A stretch of 64,000 nt of DNA, from NCBI GenBank assembly GCA_965226695.1, contig OZ245405.1:186001-250000 (forward strand). The letters are read 5' to 3'. The translations under genes and the position numbers were made by a program. The stretch comes from CATOSD01 sp965226695 (GTDB lineage: Bacteria > Chloroflexota > Dehalococcoidia > Lucifugimonadales > CATOSD01). How positions within the stretch are numbered: position 1 is the first letter of the stretch; each line of letters begins with the position of its first letter. This document shows, in pieces, positions 27,987-34,438 of this stretch. A model generated the notes under the pieces. The model had not been told where the DNA came from. It saw only the letters and a list, made by a program, of their open reading frames with translations, and made no database searches.

Positions 27987-28619
27987 ATGGAGATAACCTG
28001 GCTCGGCCATTCGGCCCTGCAGATCAAGGGTACGCAGGTGACCCTGATAACCGACCCCTACGCCGACACGCTGGGTCTTTCGATGGGACAGCGAGAGGCG
28101 GACGTGGTCACGGTGACCAACTCGCACCCGCACCACTCGAACGCTGCCGCCATCGTCGGCGACCCCAGGGTCATCAAAGGTCCGGGGGAGTACGAGGTGG
28201 CCAACTTCTACATCAGCGGCTTCGGTACACGCGGCCGCGAGTACGAGGGCGAGCGGCAGGTTAACACAGTGTACACCTACCGGGCCGAGGGGCTGACGCT
28301 GTGCCATCTTGGCGACCTGAGCGCCAACCCGTCGCCGTCGGAAGTGAACGAACTCAGCCAGGTCGACGTGCTGTTCGCACCCGCGGGCGGCGTGTGCACC
28401 CTGGACGCCGCCCGCATCGCCCAGCTCGCGCGCACTATCGAGCCGCGCATTCTGGTGCCGCTTCACTACAGGTACGACGGCGTGAACGTGGAGCTGGAGC
28501 CTCTGGACAGGTTTCTCAGCGAGTTCGGCATCACCGGGCTGGCGCCCCAGCCACGGCTGAACATCACCGCCACCAACCTGCCGGCCGAGCTACGCGTAAC
28601 CACGCTGCAGATACGCTAG
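27987..28619 (+). CDS. MBL-fold (UlaG-like) protein with altered metal motif
   Basis: Metallo-beta-lactamase-fold protein of 210 residues: MEITWLGHSALQIKG, TLITDPYADTLGL, a later HLGDLSANPS and LVPLHYRYDG. In related proteins the first metal motif is HxHxDH; here it reads SHPHHSN, as if two residues including the Asp were lost, so metal binding and catalysis are uncertain. It follows the LLM oxidoreductase by 14 bp. Its stop codon TAG is part of a CTAG that begins a MITE (28616). Confidence 0.85.
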   Translation: MEITWLGHSALQIKGTQVTLITDPYADTLGLSMGQREADVVTVTNSHPHHSNAAAIVGDPRVIKGPGEYEVANFYISGFGTRGREYEGERQVNTVYTYRAEGLTLCHLGDLSANPSPSEVNELSQVDVLFAPAGGVCTLDAARIAQLARTIEPRILVPLHYRYDGVNVELEPLDRFLSEFGITGLAPQPRLNITATNLPAELRVTTLQIR

Positions 28620-28736
28620 TACTGGGTCAATCTGAATATGCTAGACATGTTTCCCGATCAGTCATTCCCGCGAAAGCGGGGATCCAGGGGCGGGGGCAGC
28701 ATCACCAATGGCAAAACTAACTAGAACCGGTACTAG
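28616..28736. mobile_element. CTAG-ended MITE, copy A (121 bp)
   Basis: Begins CTAGTACTGGGTC and ends GAACCGGTACTAG, imperfect terminal inverted repeats bounded by CTAG on each side. The interior shares GGTCAATCTGAATATGCT, CATTCCCGCGAAAGCGGG and GGCAGCATCACC with copy C. The left CTAG contains the stop of the MBL gene. The following 230 bp to the next gene carry no clear feature. Confidence 0.7.
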
Positions 28737-28968
28737 GTGGGCAATGCCATCAGGCTCAACGTTCTACCGTGTAATGAAGAGTGTTACAAACGAAACGTAA
28801 CTGACATTTTCGTTGAACAATTAGGTGGGCATGATCTCTGACCGGCGACAGTCAAACATTTCCAGCTGACCACTCATCGCCGACGCTGGGGCAGCCTCAA
28901 GATCAGTGCTCGTATGGTACCTGCCTACACCAGTGCCGCGGTTGGCAACAGAAGGGGAATGGGCAGTT

Positions 28969-29751
28969 ATGGTCGCTCTTGGGATTTCAGAATTCACATT
29001 CGGGTTTGCGTTCTTGCACGAACAGACAACAAAGAACTGGCTTGGCCTGAAAGTCGCGCCCACATTGCCAAGCCTCTACCAGGAAAGTACCCTGGGATGG
29101 GACGCGAAGCTACCAACTAGTGGAGCGGATTACTACTACCAATTCAAGCTAAGCGACTACCTCTATCGGAGTAACGCGTCCTACATACGCAATGGCATCT
29201 ATTCCGACGCCTATTACCGCTTCGCACTGCATCGCGCGAATGCAAGTCGTCAGCATGTGTTTCTTAAGGCACTCGCCGATCGACATTCCCACACATACTA
29301 CGTGGTGCCCGAAGTCAGCAGCTCAAGAGAGTTCAATGAGCATTTCTTGAAGAGGGACGTCGTTGGTGTGTCGAGGTTGATTCCGCTTAAGAGTTGCAAG
29401 CGAATTTGTGACGACGACCAACATTACATTACATTTCAACGTGGGAGTCGCAGTTTCATAGAACACTCAGAACCGACACCTCATCATGACTCCGTGTTCG
29501 GGCGGGATATCGCTGACCTCTATGTGCAGTCTCGGCCCAACTATAGTTTGATCAATGACGAGTACTTTCGTGAGTTGTTTCGGAAGCTGAAGAGCGTCAT
29601 GGCAGAGGTAGAATCCGATGCTCAAGGCGAGAATGAACTAAGGACTTACGATCCAACGGACCGCCCACGCCGAGAAGTCGTTGCGCAAATAGACGACCTG
29701 CTGTCGACCTTCTTTGGTGCTACCCTTGTGATCGCTGGAGAAGACGGCTAG
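28969..29751 (+). CDS. unknown 260-residue protein between MITEs
   Basis: Unrecognised. From ATG 28969 (MVALGISEFTFGFAFLHEQT, GAAGGGG upstream) it has 260 residues, lower GC than flanking genes, no signal peptide and no transmembrane segment. Distinctive stretches are WDAKLPTSGADYYYQFKLSD, SDAYYRFALHRANASRQH and QHYITFQRGSRSFIEHSEPT. The histidine- and tyrosine-rich pattern suggests a globular, possibly enzymatic, domain; similar hypothetical proteins occur in accessory regions. The frame extends upstream to 28906 without a site. It is flanked by MITE copies A and B, and its stop TAG lies in the first CTAG of copy B. Confidence 0.7.
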   Translation: MVALGISEFTFGFAFLHEQTTKNWLGLKVAPTLPSLYQESTLGWDAKLPTSGADYYYQFKLSDYLYRSNASYIRNGIYSDAYYRFALHRANASRQHVFLKALADRHSHTYYVVPEVSSSREFNEHFLKRDVVGVSRLIPLKSCKRICDDDQHYITFQRGSRSFIEHSEPTPHHDSVFGRDIADLYVQSRPNYSLINDEYFRELFRKLKSVMAEVESDAQGENELRTYDPTDRPRREVVAQIDDLLSTFFGATLVIAGEDG

Positions 29752-29868
29752 TACCACTTCCAGATGTCTTTGATGGATATGCAACCACCAGCTTCTTTGA
29801 ATCCCCGCTTCCGCCGAGGCAACTGCAAGGGAGCAAGTTCTAGCAAACTCAGATTGGAACGGTACTAG
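29748..29868. mobile_element. CTAG-ended MITE, copy B (121 bp)
   Basis: Begins CTAGTACCACTTCCA and ends TTGGAACGGTACTAG, with the same length and termini as copy A but a different interior. Its left CTAG includes the stop codon of the preceding gene; its right CTAG is shared with copy C. Confidence 0.6.
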
Positions 29869-29984
29869 CGCCGGGTCAATCTGAATATGCTGGACATATT
29901 TCCCTATCCGTCATTCCCGCGAAAGCGGGAACCCAGGGGCGGGGCAGCATCACCTATGGCAAAACCAGCTGGAACCGGTACTAG
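29865..29984. mobile_element. CTAG-ended MITE, copy C (120 bp)
   Basis: Interior nearly identical to copy A (GGTCAATCTGAATATGCT, CATTCCCGCGAAAGCGGG, GGCAGCATCACC) and ends GAACCGGTACTAG. It abuts copy B, sharing the CTAG at 29865-29868. Confidence 0.7.
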
Positions 29985-30007
29985 CAAGCTGGCACGGACT
30001 CTTGACC

Positions 30008-30283
30008 ATGAATCTGTTCATAGTCCTATTTGACCAACCGATAACTGACGACATCGAAAGCGAGGCGAAGTCCAATCCCCTCGTGCGCGACGCCTTCAAG
30101 CTGTCTGACCACAACATGCTGATTCAGAGCTACGTTGACAATCCCAAACCACCTGGGGAAAGCCTTGGCATCAACAGTGATTCAGGCGAATCCCAAGTGG
30201 GCGTCCTATTCAATCTGGTCGGCTCATACCACGGCTACTACGCCTCTGCATTGTGGGATTGGCTGGCTGCGGTTCGGGTATGA
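30008..30283 (+). CDS. small unknown protein, possibly frameshifted at its end
   Basis: Unrecognised protein of 91 residues starting MNLFIVLFDQPITDDIESEA and ending in ALWDWLAAVRV. Composition is protein-like and of lower GC, like the neighbouring accessory gene. In another frame the sequence just past this point (FGYESPGAYARDLRSNTYHI) also reads as plausible protein, so a one-base indel near 30265 could have cut off the C-terminus. The start may also be TTG 30002. No domain recognised; low certainty. Confidence 0.45.
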   Translation: MNLFIVLFDQPITDDIESEAKSNPLVRDAFKLSDHNMLIQSYVDNPKPPGESLGINSDSGESQVGVLFNLVGSYHGYYASALWDWLAAVRV

Positions 30284-30429
30284 GTCTCCAGGAGCCTACG
30301 CCAGAGACCTTAGAAGTAACACCTATCACATAGAGCGCATTGACGACATCAGCACGCGGCTTGCGCGGCTAGAATCTGCCACCGCTTCCGTCACCGCTAA
30401 CAGCCTGGATTACGCCGCTCCTCTGTCCC

Positions 30430-31398
30430 CTACCCGCCCCGGCGGCGCCACCACCGCCGCATCCGCAGCGCGGTCGCGGGGCGCGTGCGCAGATTGGCCG
30501 TGACCTGCCCAATCAGCGCGGGGTTGCCGACCGCCACCGGCATCACCCAGCGGCGCAGCTCCCGCATGGTCGTCTCGCCGGAGCGCCATGAAGGCACCAG
30601 CGAGTCCGCGCGTTCCCATCGCGTCTCCCGCGCCAGCCCAAGCAGCCGACGCTCGCGCCGGCCAAGCATCACGTGCGCTCCGGCCTCGGCGGCCACGGCC
30701 AGGCCGCCAGCCACGTCCCACAAGTGCGGCCCGGTGGTGATCGCGTACTGGGTGACGCCCATAGCCACCATTGCCATTTCGTAGGCGAGGCTGCCCAGGT
30801 TTCGCAGCTCGCCCACCTTGCCGCGAATGGGCCCTCGAAAGGCGTAGGCGGCGCCAAAGTAGGCGGGCAAGGTTACAAGCCGGCTGGCGTGCGGCTCGGC
30901 CTCGGCATAGACGCCGATCGGCTCGTCCGCCGCGAACGCCCCGCCACCCCGGTGGGCGCGCAGCACCAGGCCACCTTCGCCCGGCCAGGGGATGTACACT
31001 GCGCCGGCTATGGGCGCGCCCTGGTGCAGCACGCCTATGGAGGAGGAATACACGGGCAGGCCGTTGAGGAAGTTGCGGGTGCCGTCGAGCGGATCCAGTA
31101 CCCAGATCGTGTCAGGAGCCGGCGCGTTCTCGCGCTCCTTGTCCTCCTCCTCCTCGCCCAGTATGCCGTGGTCCGGGAACCGCTCGGCTATCGCGTCCAC
31201 CAGAAAGCGCTGGCATTCTGTATCGGCGTTGGTCACCGGGTCGCGCTCCCGCTTGTCCTTAAACTCGATATTGAGGGAGCCCAGGCTGCGAAAGTGTCCG
31301 GCCAGAATCTCGCCGGCTTCCCGGGCCATGCTCGCGGCGAGGGACTCCATTTCGACGAGCGGAAGCTCTCTCACGCTTTGCGGGGTTGGTGTGGTCAA
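30430..31398 (-). CDS. inositol-monophosphatase-family phosphatase
   Basis: Mg-dependent phosphatase of the IMPase/SuhB/HisN superfamily, 322 residues. Metal-ligand motifs: GEEEE at 81-85, DPLDGTRNF at 102-110 and WDVAGGLAVAAEAGA near 219. The N-terminal helix pair (MESLAASMAREAGEILAGHF) is typical. The C-terminal 40 residues after VMPVAVGNPALIG are arginine-rich and unlike the family. It may act on inositol phosphate, histidinol phosphate or sugar phosphates; not resolvable here. Confidence 0.92.
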   Translation of the reverse strand: MTTPTPQSVRELPLVEMESLAASMAREAGEILAGHFRSLGSLNIEFKDKRERDPVTNADTECQRFLVDAIAERFPDHGILGEEEEDKERENAPAPDTIWVLDPLDGTRNFLNGLPVYSSSIGVLHQGAPIAGAVYIPWPGEGGLVLRAHRGGGAFAADEPIGVYAEAEPHASRLVTLPAYFGAAYAFRGPIRGKVGELRNLGSLAYEMAMVAMGVTQYAITTGPHLWDVAGGLAVAAEAGAHVMLGRRERRLLGLARETRWERADSLVPSWRSGETTMRELRRWVMPVAVGNPALIGQVTANLRTRPATALRMRRWWRRRGG

Positions 31399-31431
31399 GG
31401 GGCCAAGACCTTCCTCCCAAGCGGGGCCATT

Positions 31432-31505
31432 CCAATGTTCCCTCTCCCCATTGCGGGAGAGGGTTAGAGCCTGCCCCGTGCTAGATACGGGGGTGAGGGG
31501 ACGTG
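31432..31505. repeat. REP-like hairpin repeat
   Basis: CCCTCTCCCCATTGCGGGAGAGGG followed by CCTGCCCCGTGCTAGATACGGG and GGTGAGGGGACG, between the IMPase and IspH genes. Confidence 0.65.
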
Positions 31506-31530
31506 TAGCCCAAGGTCAGGCAGTCGTCCT

Positions 31531-32430
31531 CTAGCGCAGCTCTCTCGGCAGCACGAAGTTGACGTCCTCGTCGGCGCCCGCAATCGTGGTCACCTCGTCA
31601 GGGGCGATCGCGTCGATTACGGCCATCACCAGTTCGTCGGGGGTGGAGGCGCCCGAGGTGATGCCCACGCTGTCGACGCCCTCCAGCCACGCGAGGTCGA
31701 GCTCTTCTGGGCCGTTCAGCAGGTAGGCCGTGGCGCCGTTCGCCTCGGCCACTTCGCGGAGCCGGTTGCAGTTCGAGCTGTTAGCCGCCCCGATCACCAG
31801 CACCAAATTCGACAGCTTGGCCAGCTCTTTTACAGCGGTCTGGCGGTTCGTGGTCGCGTAGCACAGGTCGTTGCGCACGATGACGTCGGGGAAGCGCTCG
31901 CTTATCTCGTCTATCGACCGCTCGGTGTCGTCGACCGACAGCGTCGTCTGCGTCAGCACAGTCACCGGCGTGCTGTCCGACCAGTCGGGCAGCCGGACGC
32001 CCTCCCTGTCGTCGACCAGGTACATGGGGTGTTGGCCCATCGTGCCCTTCACCTCCTGGTGGCCGCGGTGCCCGACGAGGATGAGCTTTCTGTCTTCGCC
32101 CGCGTACTTCTTGGCCTCGTTGTGCACCTTGGTCACCAGGGGACAAGTCGCGTCGATGACCTTCAGTCCGCGCGCGGCGGCGTTGGTAAAGTCGTCCGGG
32201 GGCGAGCCGTGGGCCGAGAACACCACCGTCGAGCCATCCGGGATCTCATGCACGTCCTCGACGGTCACCGCGCCCTTGCGTTCGAGCGAGCTGACCACGT
32301 AGGGATTGTGGACAATCTGGTGCTTCACGTAGACGGGGGCGCCGTATCGTTGGAGGGCGAGCTCTACGATTTCGATAGCTCGGACGACGCCGGCGCAGAA
32401 TCCGCGGGGTACACCGAGGTAGACTTTCAT
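31531..32430 (-). CDS. ispH: 4-hydroxy-3-methylbut-2-enyl diphosphate reductase
   Basis: Last enzyme of the MEP isoprenoid pathway, reducing HMBPP to IPP and DMAPP with a 4Fe-4S cluster. The three cluster cysteines are C12 (RGFCAGV), C96 (DATCPLVT) and C190 (NDLCYATTNRQ); the catalytic glutamate E126 lies in GHRGHQEVKGTMGQ. Length 299 is normal, and the C-terminal SGASTPDELV is the family signature. It indicates that the organism makes isoprenoids by the MEP route. Start ATG 32430 with GAGAGG a few bases upstream. Confidence 0.97.
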   Translation of the reverse strand: MKVYLGVPRGFCAGVVRAIEIVELALQRYGAPVYVKHQIVHNPYVVSSLERKGAVTVEDVHEIPDGSTVVFSAHGSPPDDFTNAAARGLKVIDATCPLVTKVHNEAKKYAGEDRKLILVGHRGHQEVKGTMGQHPMYLVDDREGVRLPDWSDSTPVTVLTQTTLSVDDTERSIDEISERFPDVIVRNDLCYATTNRQTAVKELAKLSNLVLVIGAANSSNCNRLREVAEANGATAYLLNGPEELDLAWLEGVDSVGITSGASTPDELVMAVIDAIAPDEVTTIAGADEDVNFVLPRELR

Positions 32431-32577
32431 GGGGAGCCTCTCTTGTCTATGGGCTGGACGTTAAGGCGCTTCCACTGGCGGCGGGCCGCCGGCGCAGGCC
32501 AATTATAGCACCAATCGCCGCGCAGTCCGGCGCCGCGTTCACCGGCCTACATTTCTCCCCCGTCGGTCTGTTTTCGT

Positions 32578-32725
32578 GTCATTCCGAGCTTGCCGAGGAA
32601 TCTAAGGCGCTAGCCAGCCAGGTCGCCCAACTGTTGCCACCAACGCAGTAGTGCAAGACCAGTCACCAGAGCTGGCGTTGGCCGCAAACGGAGCCGCCAG
32701 ATTCCTCGGCTACGCTCGGAATGAC
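32578..32725. mobile_element. GTCATTCCGAG MITE-like repeat (148 bp)
   Basis: Terminal inverted repeats GTCATTCCGAG...GAGGAATCT (32578-32603) and AGATTCCTCGG...CTCGGAATGAC (32699-32725). The same repeat family occurs at 59836-59941. Its right end overlaps the last codons and the stop of the RNase III gene. Confidence 0.75.
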
Positions 32726-33429
32726 ATGGTGGAAAGCCGCTCGAGCGCATGTTGGGCGGCTTCCCGTTCGGCGGCGGCCTTGCGCGGGCCGCTGCCCCGG
32801 GCCAGCGGCTTGCCGGCCACCACCACCTCCGCGGTGAACGTGCGCGCGTGGTGCGCGCCCTCCTTGCCGACTACGCGGTATGTCGGCGGCTCGAAGCCCT
32901 GGGCCTGCAGGGCTTCCTGCAGCAGGGACTTGGCGTTTTTCGGCGTCGCGGGGTCGGGGATGGCGCCCATTTCGGCAGAGAGAGCGCGAGTGGTGAAGCC
33001 GCGTGCAGCCTCGAACCCCTGATCCAGGAAGACCGCGCCCGCCAGCGCCTCGAACAAAGCCGCCAGGTTCGAGGTGCGCTCGCGTCCGCCGCTGGCGTCT
33101 TCGCCAAGCCCCATCAGCAGGAAGCGACCCAGGTCCAGCGAGCCGGCCACGCGGGCAAGCGTCTCGTCCTGCACCAGCGCGGCCCGCAGCGAGGTCAGGT
33201 CGCCCTCGTGCTGCGCAGGGCGCTCGGTATACGCGCGCTCGGCCACCACCAGGCCGACGAGCGCGTCGCCCAGAAACTCGAGGCGCTCGTTGGACACGCC
33301 GCCGACGCCCGGGTTTTCGTTCGCGTAGGAGCTGTGCGTGAAGGCGAGCCTCAGCAGCCCCGAGTCTTCGAAGGGGATGCCCAGGCTGCGGGCGAGGGTG
33401 TCAAGGTCGTGCGGTTCGTCTGAGCGCAC
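32710..33429 (-). CDS. rnc: ribonuclease III
   Basis: Double-strand-specific endoribonuclease processing rRNA and mRNA. The catalytic signature ERLEFLGDALVGLVV is at 48-62 and a second acidic site lies in ALFEALAGAVFLDQG; the dsRNA-binding domain runs from NAKSLLQEALQAQG to ERLSTM. I take GTG 33429 (VRSDEPHDLDTLARSLG) as start; no good ATG exists and the longer open frame upstream is not family-like. The protein ends STMSFRA, of which SFRA and the stop are encoded by the end of a GTCATTCCGAG repeat, so the original C-terminus was replaced by repeat sequence. Confidence 0.93.
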   Translation of the reverse strand: MRSDEPHDLDTLARSLGIPFEDSGLLRLAFTHSSYANENPGVGGVSNERLEFLGDALVGLVVAERAYTERPAQHEGDLTSLRAALVQDETLARVAGSLDLGRFLLMGLGEDASGGRERTSNLAALFEALAGAVFLDQGFEAARGFTTRALSAEMGAIPDPATPKNAKSLLQEALQAQGFEPPTYRVVGKEGAHHARTFTAEVVVAGKPLARGSGPRKAAAEREAAQHALERLSTMSFRA

Positions 33430-33571
33430 TTGGAGAGGAATACTCCGCGAAAGGCATGCGCTACTTCCTGACGCGCCGCGTCGGGCGCGTGGGAGCGGCG
33501 TCGCAAAAGCGCACGCGGACGGGAGGGCCCGGCGGCCCGTCCACGTCCGCGTGCCTGGTGGTTGCGGCTGG

Positions 33572-34204
33572 TTAGCTGACCGCGCCCTTGGGCCAGGGCG
33601 GCTGCGGGCGCTTAATCTCGCCGAAGTAGGCCCTGTGGCCGGCCGTGGCCATGAAGCTGTCGAAGGCAGCCACGGAGTCGTACTCCGGAGGGATGAAGGT
33701 CTTGAGGTAAGCGGAGGTGCCGTTCTCGAAAATGAAGGTGGGGGTTCCGAAGATGCCCTCGGCGGACGCCTCCTCGTGCTCCCTGCCGATGATCTCGGCC
33801 AGGTTGGGGTCCTTGAGGTCCTCGCGGAAGCGGCCAACGTCGAGGCCGACGGCCTCGGCCAGATCGACCAGCGGCTCCTCCTCGTTCAGGGGAATACGAC
33901 CCTGTCCGGCGTGGCGCGCCGTCAGCAGCGCCAGGTGGAACTTGTCGTACATCTCCGGACCCTGGCGTCGGGCGGCCTCGGCCGCGATCTGCGACAGCAG
34001 CGAGCGCCTCTCGGAAGCCTCGCCCTGCTCCCAGGCCTTCCACTCCGGGCCTTCCTTGCTGTTTATCTGTTCCAGCGAAAAGTTCTTCCAGGTGATGTCG
34101 AGGTTTTCACCATACACCTGCTTGACCCTATCCAGCCACACGGCTGCATTGTAGACCCAGGGTCAAGCATAGTCTCCGTAGACGCTAAGCTTGATCTTCT
34201 CCAT
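33572..34204 (-). CDS. FrnE/DsbA-family oxidoreductase, candidate selenoprotein (in-frame UGA)
   Basis: Thioredoxin-fold thiol oxidoreductase of the DsbA/FrnE family, 210 residues if UGA14 is read. The N-terminus is MEKIKLSVYGDYA, then TGA, then PWVYNAAVWLDRVKQVYG; family members have CPWC or CPxx here, so UGA stands exactly at the catalytic cysteine. GGAGG lies eight bases before ATG 34204, whereas a restart at GTG 34141 has no site and would lose the first strand and active site. Downstream, FGTPTFIFENG carries the cis-Pro loop (Thr-Pro). The second CxxC cysteine is Val. A hairpin with a GTGT loop starts 22 bases after UGA. Either a selenoprotein or a gene inactivated by a nonsense change; no sel genes are in the window. 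Confidence 0.75.
34133..34146 (-). promoter_or_regulatory. candidate bacterial SECIS hairpin
   Basis: On the minus strand CAGCC-GTGT-GGCTG forms a 5-bp stem with a G-first tetraloop. The loop begins 22 nt after the UGA at 34163-34165, within the 16-37 nt window known for bacterial SECIS elements. CCCT directly after UGA can also pair with AGGG beyond the hairpin. Confidence 0.5.
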
Positions 34205-34283
34205 GCTGCGTAACCTCCAAAGGTGGCATTTCAGTTTGGATTTTACGTTGTGAGGATGTGAAAGTCAAAAGCGCGCACGCGCC

Positions 34284-34350
34284 AGACGGTCCCTTTCCCA
34301 TCGACGGGGAAGAGCTGGAACCTGCCCCGTGCCCGAAACGGGGGTGAGGG
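34284..34350. repeat. REP-like hairpin repeat
   Basis: GGTCCCTTTCCCATCGACGG with CCTGCCCCGTGCCCGAAACGGG and GGTGAGGGTGAA in the gap before the large secreted protein gene. Confidence 0.6.
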
Positions 34351-34438
34351 TGAATCTTTGGGGCACCTTCTACTCCCTCCCAAATGGTGGAGCAGGATCG
34401 CCTTCGGCCCTCGGCAGGCAACTCGCCTTGCCAGCGCG

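Noticed and set aside
33430..33837. Upstream extension of RNase III by 136 codons
   Set aside because: Arginine/serine/proline-rich text antisense to the FrnE-like gene; the RNase III domain begins only after the GTG at 33429.
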